Shown here: positions 42,001 to 49,997 of the stretch, in pieces
Layout: each line of letters opens with the position of its first letter
Position numbering within the stretch: position 1 is the first letter of the stretch
Assembly: GCF_000582685.1 (NCBI RefSeq)
Contig: NZ_KK073765.1
Coordinates: 14,687 to 78,686 of the forward strand
Source of the DNA: [Scytonema hofmanni] UTEX 2349
GTDB lineage: Bacteria; Cyanobacteriota; Cyanobacteriia; Cyanobacteriales; Nostocaceae
DNA: 64,000 bases
Reading direction: 5' to 3'
Made by a program: the position numbers and the translations under genes
Notes under the pieces: generated by a model
Database searches by the model: none
Told to the model about the DNA's origin: nothing
What the model saw: only the letters and a program-made list of their open reading frames with translations

Positions 42001-42090
42001 TTATAGGTTGGTAAAAATAGTCATAAAATGAACTTCACCCTTTTGAGTATTTTTCATAACATGAGCATAAATGTAGTCTGCTTCTGTCAA
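42001..42090 (-). CDS. Possible 29-residue peptide downstream of an element 1
   Basis: From a TTG the frame encodes TEADYIYAHVMKNTQKGEVH and FMTIFTNL. Codon use looks protein-like, and an element-1 repeat lies 115 bp upstream, but no ribosome binding site is convincing. It may be the end of a lost gene. The rest of 41572-42204 shows only element-1-like repeats. Confidence 0.25.
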   Translation of the reverse strand: MTEADYIYAHVMKNTQKGEVHFMTIFTNL

Positions 42091-42204
42091 GGGTGATGAC
42101 TGTTTGAGGAGAACTAAATGCCCTCTTTCTCATAAATATGCTTGTAAATATTAAACTAGTACTGAGTAGTAATAAATCCCTTAATACGACTTTACTTTAA
42201 GCAA

Positions 42205-42222
42205 ATAAAATTAGGATGAAAT
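42205..42222 (-). promoter_or_regulatory. Element 1 overlapping the 3' end of the HK2 gene
   Basis: ATAAAAT-TAGG-ATGAAAT on the plus strand; one half has a single change. The second half-site in plus order lies within the last codons of HK2 (EISS and stop). A -10-like GTATTAA lies about 20 bp further on. It points at the small frame at 42001-42090 and, more distantly, at the DUF2808 gene. Confidence 0.5.
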
Positions 42223-43599
42223 TTCTGAAATTGGCGTTCTTATCGTAGGTAAACGAACAATAAAGGTAGTACCTTTATTTAGTTGACTTTGTACCTCTAT
42301 ACTACCCTGGTGCGTTTGGACAATTGCTTGCGCGATCGCTAAACCTAACCCCGAACCACCAGTGCTGCGAGAGCGATCGCTATGTACGCGATAAAATCGG
42401 TCAAAAATCCGCTTTACATCTGGTGCTGCTATCCCGATACCTGTATCTTGAACTTCAATCACCGCATTACCATTGATGCGTTTGAGGATAACGTTTATAT
42501 AGCCACCTGTGGGAGTGTATTGAATCGCATTCGCAATTAAATTAGTAAGTACGCGCAAAAGTTGGTCTTCATCCCCCATCACATACAAGGGTTGATGATA
42601 CTCCATTAAAGATGTCAGTTGTAAGTTTGCAGCACTAGCTAAAGCAGAAAATTCTTCAATTAGGTCATTAACTAAAACATTCAGACAGCAAAGTTCTTTT
42701 TGTGTCGCGAGCGTTTTTTGCTCTAACCGAGATAGCAGCAATAAATCTTGAACTAGTTCAGCAAGTCGATTATTTTGTCGTTTAATAGATGCTAGAGTAT
42801 CTCGCGCTTCTTGTTCAGAGAGATACTCCATATCAAGCATAGTTTCTACTGTAGCATTAACTGCTGCCAGTGGTGTGCGTAATTCATGGGAAACATCAGA
42901 AGTAAACTGTTGCATTTGTTTATACGACCTATCAATTGGTCGTATCGCTAACCCTGCTAACCACCAACTCGAACCACCAACTAAAAGTATTGAAATTGGC
43001 AATCCCAATCCGACAATCAATTTTAAACTAGCAAGACGATTATCCAATTCTTTGAGACTGCGACCTACTTGTATATAACCCCAAATTTGATGATCTTGAG
43101 TATGTAGTGCTAAAGACTTTTGACTGTAGCGATCGCCTTGTTTATCTTTAACTGTTTGCCATACATTTGTTCGCACAATTGGCGGTAATTCGTCGGGACG
43201 AAAACCAGCAGCAGCAATTAACTTTCCTGAAGTATTAACGAAACGAATGTAATATAGTTTATCTTTATAAACATTACTAAAAATACCGTGTTCACGATGA
43301 AAAGATTGATAATGACTGGGTTTTGTTTGCTTAAGACAGTCAGAGTTAGTCAAACAAAGGTTGGGTATAACCAACTTAAAAACAGGTTCCACACGACTAG
43401 GTTGTTTTAAACTTGGTTCAATTACATTTTGCAATGTACCAGTCACAGATTCCAGTTCTCGGTCGATAGAAACTAAGTAAGCTCGAATCATCACCTGGTA
43501 AACAACTAAACCGCAGAGAATGAGAATTAAGCCCATAACTGCTGCATACCAAGCTGCTAGTCGCCAACGAGTTTTATTAAATAATTTAATCTGCATCAT
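42211..43599 (-). CDS. Sensor histidine kinase (HK2), metal-sensor candidate
   Basis: A 462-residue kinase. Helix 1 is AAWYAAVMGLILILCGLVVY and helix 2 is near residue 200 (LIVGLGLPISILLVGGSSWWL). Between them lies a periplasmic domain of about 160 residues with a Cys pair (NLCLTNSDCLKQ) and nearby His (SHYQSFHREHG), which could bind a metal. The phospho-acceptor is His238 in SDVSHELRTPLAAVNA. N, G1 and G2 boxes are normal (NLIANAIQYTP; DTGIGI; GGSGLGLAIA). Its start overlaps the RR2 stop by 14 bp. By context it resembles CopS, the copper sensor of Synechocystis. Confidence 0.85.
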   Translation of the reverse strand: MMQIKLFNKTRWRLAAWYAAVMGLILILCGLVVYQVMIRAYLVSIDRELESVTGTLQNVIEPSLKQPSRVEPVFKLVIPNLCLTNSDCLKQTKPSHYQSFHREHGIFSNVYKDKLYYIRFVNTSGKLIAAAGFRPDELPPIVRTNVWQTVKDKQGDRYSQKSLALHTQDHQIWGYIQVGRSLKELDNRLASLKLIVGLGLPISILLVGGSSWWLAGLAIRPIDRSYKQMQQFTSDVSHELRTPLAAVNATVETMLDMEYLSEQEARDTLASIKRQNNRLAELVQDLLLLSRLEQKTLATQKELCCLNVLVNDLIEEFSALASAANLQLTSLMEYHQPLYVMGDEDQLLRVLTNLIANAIQYTPTGGYINVILKRINGNAVIEVQDTGIGIAAPDVKRIFDRFYRVHSDRSRSTGGSGLGLAIAQAIVQTHQGSIEVQSQLNKGTTFIVRLPTIRTPISEISS

Positions 43600-44287
43600 C
43601 AGGATTAAAACGATAACCCATACTGGGGACAGTTTCGATTAACCCATCACAATTATATTCTGATAATTTGCGCCGTAAAAGTCGTACCTGAGCCGCTACT
43701 ACATTACTAACTCGTTCCGCGCTAAAACTGTAAAGATGATTTAATATTTGGTCGCGGGTAACAATTGTATTGGGACGATTCATCAAATATTCTAGTAAAT
43801 GAAATTCTTTCTTTGTTAAATGAATTATCTGCTTATCACCATTATGTTGCTGACGCGAAACTGTACAAGTAGCGTAATCTAAAATCAGATTTCCTACTTG
43901 TAGTTGCGGTGTTTTAAAATTAGGATAACGTCGCTGTAAAGCACGCAATCTTGCTAACAATTCCCCCATTCCAAACGGCTTTACTAAATAATCGTCAGCC
44001 CCAGCATCCAGCCCAGCAACTTTATCTTCCATACTATCTCTTGCTGTCAGCATCAGCACTGGTAATGAATTGTTGCGAACCCGCAGACGCTTACACAAGT
44101 CTAAACCCGATAATCCTGGTAGCAACCAATCAAAAATTCCTAACGTGTATTGCGTCCAATTAGTTTCTAGATAACTCCATGCTTCATCACCATCTTGAAC
44201 CCAGTCAACAATATATTTTTCTTGATGCAATTTACGCTTAATTGATGCACCCAAATCTGATTCGTCTTCAACTAGTAAAACTTTCAT
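43586..44287 (-). CDS. OmpR/PhoB-type response regulator (RR2), CopR-like candidate
   Basis: A 233-residue regulator from ATG 44287; the frame further upstream overlaps the DUF2808 gene and is not needed. The receiver has EDES at 7-10, phospho-acceptor Asp53 in GIFDWLLPGLSG, MLTARDSMEDK and YLVKPFGMGEL. The winged helix holds LTKKEFHLLEYLMNRPNTIV and VVAAQVRLLRRKLSEYN. It follows the DUF2808 stop by 22 bp, and the operon promoter carries a perfect element 1. I infer that RR2 is the regulator of element 1 and of the nearby efflux genes. Confidence 0.87.
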   Translation of the reverse strand: MKVLLVEDESDLGASIKRKLHQEKYIVDWVQDGDEAWSYLETNWTQYTLGIFDWLLPGLSGLDLCKRLRVRNNSLPVLMLTARDSMEDKVAGLDAGADDYLVKPFGMGELLARLRALQRRYPNFKTPQLQVGNLILDYATCTVSRQQHNGDKQIIHLTKKEFHLLEYLMNRPNTIVTRDQILNHLYSFSAERVSNVVAAQVRLLRRKLSEYNCDGLIETVPSMGYRFNPDDAD

Positions 44288-44309
44288 AGTAAGCGGATAC
44301 AGTAATTTA

Positions 44310-44795
44310 TCAATTAACGCGCAGTCGAACCACACCAATTGGTAATTCGGCATTTATTCCAACTAAAATTGCAGAAATCTTGTATAGTTTCTCTCCAGAA
44401 GTAACTCTAGTTTTTTTGACATTATTCATCTCAATGGTAAGCATAGTTCCAGGAGCCACTGGTTCGGCAAATAATAATGTAACTTTTTTGTCATTAATAG
44501 TAATTTTTGGCTCAATCTTTTTACCCGATTGGTCAGACACATCAATATTATTCCTGACAACTATATTCTCTGGAGCTTCGATGTTTAGTTGAGAAACAGC
44601 CTTACTTTGTCGGGGAATTTCTAACTTTAATGTATGTCTAAGAATTCGCCAGTGTTTTATACCTTGGGGAAATTCTGATAAGCTAATAATGTGAGGAAAA
44701 TTACCAGATTCTCTTGTAGAATTGGCATAAGTACCTGGCATAGAAACTGTTACAGTCAAGGTGAAAGCTGCTGCACAAATTAAAGTTTTCTTCAT
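44310..44795 (-). CDS. DUF2808 secreted protein, first gene of the RR2/HK2 operon
   Basis: A 161-residue protein with a signal peptide (MKKTLICAAAFTLTVTVSMP). The domain reads HWRILRHTLKLEIPRQSKAV, then DQSGKKIEPKITINDKKVTL, then FAEPVAPGT and ends ELPIGVVRLRV. It is related to the gene at 1514-2023. In Synechocystis the copper two-component operon starts with copM, an exported metal-binding protein; here a DUF2808 gene occupies that place. This suggests that DUF2808 proteins act in periplasmic metal handling or sensing, an inference from position only. Confidence 0.85.
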   Translation of the reverse strand: MKKTLICAAAFTLTVTVSMPGTYANSTRESGNFPHIISLSEFPQGIKHWRILRHTLKLEIPRQSKAVSQLNIEAPENIVVRNNIDVSDQSGKKIEPKITINDKKVTLLFAEPVAPGTMLTIEMNNVKKTRVTSGEKLYKISAILVGINAELPIGVVRLRVN

Positions 44796-44884
44796 TACTA
44801 CACTCCTCTAGCTATTTAAATGAATCAACCATCAATATCTTCTTGGCTGAATAATACATTTATTTAATAGTTTGGCAGAGCGAG

Positions 44885-44902
44885 ATGAAATTAGGATGAA
44901 AT
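44885..44902 (-). promoter_or_regulatory. Element 1, DUF2808-RR2-HK2 operon
   Basis: Perfect ATGAAAT-TAGG-ATGAAAT on the plus strand, 90 bp before the DUF2808 start. The coding strand continues CTCGCTCTGCCAAAC and then TATTAAAT. The region 44903-45089 holds nothing else I can support. Confidence 0.78.
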
Positions 44903-45089
44903 TTGATAGTATCCCCGAAAAATTATCAGAAGTAAAAATTTTTAATTTATCTTGTTTTAAATAATTCTCAATTATTTCGATAATAACTTATTGTTACTTA
45001 ACATTATTAAAAGCTATTAAGAAGTTAAAGCATCAGCTTCTTGATAGTAGTTATTATTTAGGCTGATAGTAAAACTACTTTTTTCTGCT

Positions 45090-46004
45090 CTAAACAACAC
45101 CTTCATTTGCTAGAACACAAGGATAATTGGGGTTCCCAAACTCTATTTGAATTGTGGGATGTTCAATACTAAAATGGTCGTGAAGCTCTTTATTCACTTC
45201 TACTAAAAAAGCATCGCCTGGATGTCCATCTGGCATTATTAAGTGAACGGTGAGTGCTGTTTCTGTGGTACTCATCCCCCAGATATGTAAGTCGTGGACA
45301 CCAGTTACACCAGGAAGTTCTGTTAGGTACGTGCGGACTGCCAAGGGTTCAATTCCTGCTGGTACGGCATCTGTAACCAGGTTGACAGACTCTTGCAACA
45401 ATTTCCAAGTCCCCACAACAATCACGACAACAATAATTAAGCTAACAACAGGGTCAAACCACAACCAACCAGTTGTAACAATGGCAATTCCAGCCAGGAC
45501 TGCACCCAAAGATACCACCGCATCAGCAACTAAATGTAGAAATGCTCCCCTAATATTTAAGTCGTTTTCCCGTCCAGACATAAACATCAAAGCGCTTACT
45601 GTGTTAATAACAATACCGATGGCAGCAACGCCGATGATTGTACCACCCGATACTGAGCTAGGTTCGAGAAAACGGCGGATAGCTTCCCAGGCGATCGCAC
45701 CCGAAGCAACGAGTAGTAGAATAGCGTTTAACAGCGCAGCCAAAATTGAGGAACGACGCAAACCATAGGTACGACGAGGTGTTGGAAGACGACGTGCGAG
45801 AATACTGGCTCCCCAAGCGAGTAGCAAACCTAGAACATCGCTCAGATTATGACCTGCATCGGCGAGTAGGGCAAGGGAATTGGCAAAAATGCCGTAAATT
45901 GCCTCAATGATAACAAAGCCAGTATTGAGAGCTATGCTAATTATGAATGCGCGGTTGTAACTGGTTGGTTCGTGGCTATGTCCGTGGTTGTGACTGTGTG
46001 CCAT
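45090..46004 (-). CDS. CDF-family cation exporter (CzcD/ZnT-like)
   Basis: A 304-residue, six-helix cation diffusion facilitator. It starts with a His-rich sequence (MAHSHNHGHSHEPTS). Zinc-site residues are seen in helix 2 (LADAGHNLSDVLGLLLAWGA) and helix 5 (HLVADAVVSLGAVLAG), the HxxxD pattern typical of Zn2+-selective members. The C-terminal domain has VHDLHIWGMSTTETALTVHL. It exports zinc and related divalent cations to the periplasm, where the RND pumps could take over. It is the last gene of the RND-lipoprotein-CDF series. Confidence 0.9.
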   Translation of the reverse strand: MAHSHNHGHSHEPTSYNRAFIISIALNTGFVIIEAIYGIFANSLALLADAGHNLSDVLGLLLAWGASILARRLPTPRRTYGLRRSSILAALLNAILLLVASGAIAWEAIRRFLEPSSVSGGTIIGVAAIGIVINTVSALMFMSGRENDLNIRGAFLHLVADAVVSLGAVLAGIAIVTTGWLWFDPVVSLIIVVVIVVGTWKLLQESVNLVTDAVPAGIEPLAVRTYLTELPGVTGVHDLHIWGMSTTETALTVHLIMPDGHPGDAFLVEVNKELHDHFSIEHPTIQIEFGNPNYPCVLANEGVV

Positions 46005-46030
46005 AAAGTAGATACTGGTTAAATTGGATA

Positions 46031-46053
46031 AGGTGCGCTACATTAACGCACCT
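46031..46053. repeat. Short hairpin between the lipoprotein and CDF genes
   Basis: AGGTGCG, a 9-bp loop, then CGCACCT. A common type of cyanobacterial intergenic hairpin. No T-run follows in the direction of transcription, so processing or partial attenuation is likelier than termination. Confidence 0.5.
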
Positions 46054-46077
46054 GACAAAAATGGTAAATCTTGATGG

Positions 46078-46599
46078 TTATCGTTTAAAGTTAAAACGAC
46101 CGTTGAATTTTTCACCTTTAATATCAGTTTGAAGGACAACTTTATAATCTCCCGTTGCAGTTGCAGGTAGCTTTGCTGTGTATTGCTTCTCCTCAGTATT
46201 ATAAGGAACTTGTAGAGTTTTGTTACTGCCATCTGGTAGCTGAACTTGAGCCGTGAGTTTGGCATCAGTAATTGCTTTGTCCTGCTCACCGTGTACGGTT
46301 ATATCTAAATGCGTAGAATCTTTCACTATCTCAGGTTTGAACTCTAAATGGTATTTTCCTGACTGCACAACTTGACCACTATGACCATCTTTACTATCTT
46401 TGGAATGTTCTTTGTGACCATCTCCTTCTGTATGTTTTTCCCCATATGAAGCAGCAGTTTCAGTTTTAGCTGCTGTTTCTGTAGTTGAACTTGCTGTAGT
46501 ACTTTGAGAATTAGCGGCTTGATTACCACCGCTACAAGCACCTAAGAAAAGTAAGCTGGCACTACCTAAAGCAATTAAGCTGGTTTTGAGAACTTTCAT
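46078..46599 (-). CDS. Periplasmic lipoprotein of the efflux cluster (FixH/YtkA-like domain)
   Basis: A 173-residue lipoprotein with lipobox LLFLGAC. A Ser/Thr/Ala linker and a His/Glu/Lys-rich segment (HTEGDGHKEHSKDSKDGHSG), which could bind metal, lead to a beta-sandwich domain (YHLEFKPEIVKDSTHLDITV, then DAKLTAQVQLPDG and GDYKVVLQTDIKGEKFNGRF) of the FixH/YtkA type. It stands 35 bp after RND pump 1 and is probably co-transcribed. A copy of its last 12 codons is found at 61246-61281, the trace of a second, lost gene. A likely role is to hand metal to the pump. Confidence 0.75.
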   Translation of the reverse strand: MKVLKTSLIALGSASLLFLGACSGGNQAANSQSTTASSTTETAAKTETAASYGEKHTEGDGHKEHSKDSKDGHSGQVVQSGKYHLEFKPEIVKDSTHLDITVHGEQDKAITDAKLTAQVQLPDGSNKTLQVPYNTEEKQYTAKLPATATGDYKVVLQTDIKGEKFNGRFNFKR

Positions 46600-46634
46600 T
46601 GATTTACACTCCTCGATATTTGGTAAATAAACAA

Positions 46635-49600
46635 CTAAAAGCTGGCTGATGCGGCAATTTCAGTATTAATAGTTGGTTGAATTTTTTTCGGAACTAAAAA
46701 CTTCCCAAACTGAATATACAAAGCAGGAAGCACCAGCAACGTTAAAGCGGTAGATGTAAACAATCCACCCAAAACGACAATCGCAAGTGGTTGTAGTATT
46801 TCTTTTCCAGCTCCGCTGCCAATTACCAAAGGCACCATACCCAACGCAGAAGCCAAAGCTGTCATCAAAATCGCAACCAATCTTTCCATCGAACCTTCAA
46901 TTAAAACTTCCCGTAAAGGTTGCCCGGATGCTAACCGAGCATTATAGTTTTCAACTAATAATAATCCGTTTCTGGCTGCAACTCCAAATAAAGTAATAAA
47001 TCCGACCATTGATGCAACCGAAATAATTCCACCAGTTAAAGCGATAGAAATAACGCCACCAATTAATGCTAGAGGCAAGTTGATTAAAATCATAATGGTA
47101 GCAGGAACAGATTTGACGGCGAAGTAAAGGATAACTGCGATGGCTATAAATGCTAAAATCCCAGAAAATAATAAAGTCTTTGTGGCTCCTTCTTGTGCTT
47201 CAAATTGACCACCAAACTCAATAAAATATCCAGGAGGTAACTGCACCTGCTGCTTTACTTTTTCCCTAATCTCTTTAATCACAGAACCTAAATCTCGTCC
47301 AGCGACGTTGCTCGATACAACAATATATCTAGAGACATTTTCGCGGTTAATCGTGTTGGGACCACTACCATAATCAATTTTGGCAACTTGAGCTAAAGGA
47401 ATTTTCTGTCCGTTGGGAGTATCAACCAGCAAATTACTGATAATTTCGATATTATTGCGATATTTTTCTTGCAACCAAACTACCATATCAAAAGTTTGTT
47501 GCTGCTCTAATACTTGAGAAACAACTCGTCCATTGAGAGCAGTTTCTACCTCTTCCGACAATTCACCAATTGTCAAACCATAACGTGCTGCGGCATTGCG
47601 GTCAAATTGAATTTGCACCTGTTTCATCGGTACTTGTGGTTCGAGTTGCAAATCAACTAAACCTTGAATTTGACCCATTGCTGACTGTACTTGGCTGCCA
47701 AGGGTACGCAGTTGTTCCAAGTCGGGACCGAAGATTTTGACTGCGATCGCACTCCTCACCCCTGATAGCACTTCATCCATCCGGTGTGAAATAAAACCAC
47801 CAATATTCGGTACAACTCCGGGAATTCTCTCAAATTCTTTGCGGATTGTTTCGATGGTTTTTTCCCTATCTTTTGCTCCCTCTTCGCTAAGTTGCACGTC
47901 CAATTCGGCAGAGTTGACACCAGCGACCTCCGTATCTCCTTGAGCTCGTCCAGAGCGCAATTGAGCCGTTTCAACTCCAGGATTGTTCTTTAAGGCTTCT
48001 TCAATTACCAAGCCAACTTGATTTGTCGCTGACAGCGACTCCCCAGGCATGAGAACTGCGGCAATTACTAGTGCTCGGTCTTGAAATTCTGGTAAAAATA
48101 CTTGCCCTAATCCCGTCATGATTACTAATGCCGCAACAAACCCAGCTAATGCGGCTGTTAAAATAATTTTGGGACGACGTAATGAGAATTTCAAAGCTGG
48201 ACGGTAAAGTTTATGGGTTTGTTTCTCTAACCAAGTTTCCGTACTAGGTAATTTTGTATTTACTAATAGCAACGCACACATGGCTGGGGTTAATGTCAGC
48301 GCAACCAAAGTGGAAGCAGCAATTGATAGTAAATATGCTAGCCCCATCGGCGCAAAAATTTTCCCTTCTACCCCAGAAAGGGCGAAAATTGGTGCAAAGA
48401 CAACGGCAATAATAATAGTGGCGAAAAGTACGCTTACCCGCACTTCTACCGAACCGTTAAAGACAACTTGCAACGGTGGGACGGGGTTTCCTGCAAGTTG
48501 ATTTTCTCGCAAACGACGGTAGACGTTTTCCATATCCACAATTGCATCATCCACCACCGAACCAATAGCTACCACCAATCCCCCTAAAGTCATGGTGTTA
48601 ATACCTTGTCCCGTCCAGTTGAGAATCATCATTCCTAGCAACAAAGATACCGGAAGGGCGCTTAAACTAATAATTACCGTCCGCCAATTCATCAAAAATA
48701 AAATCAGGATGATGCAGACGATAATAGTACCATCACGCAAAGCTTCTTCAACATTCTTAATGGAGGCTTCGATAAAATCTTCTTGGCGAAAAGTAGTCGT
48801 AATTTTGACGTCTTTGGGTAGACCAGCTTTAATCTCCTCGATAGCGGCTTCAACTGCCCTTGTTACCTTGGGTGTATCCGCAGTTGGTTGTTTATTTACT
48901 GTTACAATAACTGCTTTCTTACCCCCAAAACTACCGTCACCGCGTTTGAGTGCTGCACCAATTTGTACATCTGCAACTTGTTCTAATAAAACAGGTGCGC
49001 CATTTTTAGCTTTAATTACTGATTTTTTTAATTGTTCAATAGATTCAATCCTTCCCACCCCACGCACCAACGTTTCTTGGTCGGGAGTTATCAAAAATCC
49101 TCCCGGTGCATTAGCATTAGCAGCTTGTGCAGCTTTGGTGACATCTGCTAAGGTGACATTAAATGCTTTGAGTTGATTTGGGTTAACCAGCACTTGGTAC
49201 TGACGCTCATCCCCACCAAAGACAACAATATTGCTAACACCAGGGACAGCCAAAAGACGGTTTTTGACTTGCCAGTTGACGATACGCCACACTTCCATGA
49301 TGGGTGTAGTATCGGAAGTGAAAGCATATTTAACAGTCCATCCCAGAGGAGAACTGACAGGCAGAATTTCTGGCTCTTTGACACCCTGCGGAATTTGGCT
49401 GCGTGCTTGCTGCAACCGTTCGGTGATCAATTGACGAGCGCGATAAATATCCGTATCCCCACTGAAAGTTGCCCGCACAGCCGAAAGACCAACAGCTGAG
49501 GAGGAACGTAATGTTTCAATTCCAGGGGTTCCGTTAATTGCACTTTCGATCGGACGAGTAACCAGGGACTCAACTTCGTCCGGTGCAAGTCCTTCTGCTT

Positions 49601-49754
49601 CGGTCATAATTTCAACTTGCGGTGGGGCAAAGTTGGGAAATACGTCTAGTGGCATTTCGGTAAGGACGCGAAAGCCCCACAGGCTGATAATTATAGAAGC
49701 AATAACGACTAACCAACGTTGAGCAATAGACCATTTAACTATAGAATCAAGCAT
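46635..49754 (-). CDS. HME-RND heavy-metal efflux pump 1 (CusA/CzcA family)
   Basis: A 1039-residue RND transporter of full length. The start has MPLDVFPNFAPPQVEIMTEAEG, typical for HME-RND. Helix 4 has GGLVVAIGSVVDDAIVDMENVYRRLR with the acidic proton-relay residues. The repeat unit in the second half has GFITLFGVAARNGLLLVENYN. It is an inner-membrane proton antiporter that moves metal from the periplasm through a fusion protein and a TolC channel. The DD/D pattern in helix 4 suggests a divalent cation, but copper cannot be excluded. Element 1 lies 87 bp upstream. Pump 2 is 243 bp further upstream. Confidence 0.92.
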   Translation of the reverse strand: MLDSIVKWSIAQRWLVVIASIIISLWGFRVLTEMPLDVFPNFAPPQVEIMTEAEGLAPDEVESLVTRPIESAINGTPGIETLRSSSAVGLSAVRATFSGDTDIYRARQLITERLQQARSQIPQGVKEPEILPVSSPLGWTVKYAFTSDTTPIMEVWRIVNWQVKNRLLAVPGVSNIVVFGGDERQYQVLVNPNQLKAFNVTLADVTKAAQAANANAPGGFLITPDQETLVRGVGRIESIEQLKKSVIKAKNGAPVLLEQVADVQIGAALKRGDGSFGGKKAVIVTVNKQPTADTPKVTRAVEAAIEEIKAGLPKDVKITTTFRQEDFIEASIKNVEEALRDGTIIVCIILILFLMNWRTVIISLSALPVSLLLGMMILNWTGQGINTMTLGGLVVAIGSVVDDAIVDMENVYRRLRENQLAGNPVPPLQVVFNGSVEVRVSVLFATIIIAVVFAPIFALSGVEGKIFAPMGLAYLLSIAASTLVALTLTPAMCALLLVNTKLPSTETWLEKQTHKLYRPALKFSLRRPKIILTAALAGFVAALVIMTGLGQVFLPEFQDRALVIAAVLMPGESLSATNQVGLVIEEALKNNPGVETAQLRSGRAQGDTEVAGVNSAELDVQLSEEGAKDREKTIETIRKEFERIPGVVPNIGGFISHRMDEVLSGVRSAIAVKIFGPDLEQLRTLGSQVQSAMGQIQGLVDLQLEPQVPMKQVQIQFDRNAAARYGLTIGELSEEVETALNGRVVSQVLEQQQTFDMVVWLQEKYRNNIEIISNLLVDTPNGQKIPLAQVAKIDYGSGPNTINRENVSRYIVVSSNVAGRDLGSVIKEIREKVKQQVQLPPGYFIEFGGQFEAQEGATKTLLFSGILAFIAIAVILYFAVKSVPATIMILINLPLALIGGVISIALTGGIISVASMVGFITLFGVAARNGLLLVENYNARLASGQPLREVLIEGSMERLVAILMTALASALGMVPLVIGSGAGKEILQPLAIVVLGGLFTSTALTLLVLPALYIQFGKFLVPKKIQPTINTEIAASASF

Positions 49755-49840
49755 TTTTAAAAGAATTTAGGGATATTCGCACTGTTAGTCCAGTTAGTCA
49801 ATTTAAATATTGGATACTTTATCTACTCTCTCAGATGAAG

Positions 49841-49858
49841 ATGAAATTGGGATGAAAT
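49841..49858 (-). promoter_or_regulatory. Element 1, RND pump 1
   Basis: Perfect ATGAAAT-TGGG-ATGAAAT on the plus strand (an extra GATGAAG lies just before it), 87 bp upstream of the pump start. The coding strand has TAGATAAAGT as a -10 candidate after 15 bp. Confidence 0.78.
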
Positions 49859-49872
49859 TTCTGGCAGGTATT

Positions 49873-49952
49873 GTAGGGTGCGTGCTTAACGAAGTTCGTA
49901 ACGCACCAAATCCTTAAGAAGTCGTGCATTACGCTCCTAACACACACCCTAC
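49873..49952. repeat. Long imperfect hairpin between the two RND genes
   Basis: GTAGGGTG at 49873-49880 pairs with CACCCTAC at 49945-49952; inside, GTGCGTGCTTAACGAAGTTC and TTACG/CGTAA pieces extend the pairing. It is a typical cyanobacterial intergenic repeat of about 80 bp. It may stop transcription from pump 2, leaving pump 1 to its own promoter. Confidence 0.55.
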
Positions 49953-49997
49953 GTGTATTTAAGTACTGGTGACAAAGGGCAATAATGATTATTTTAA

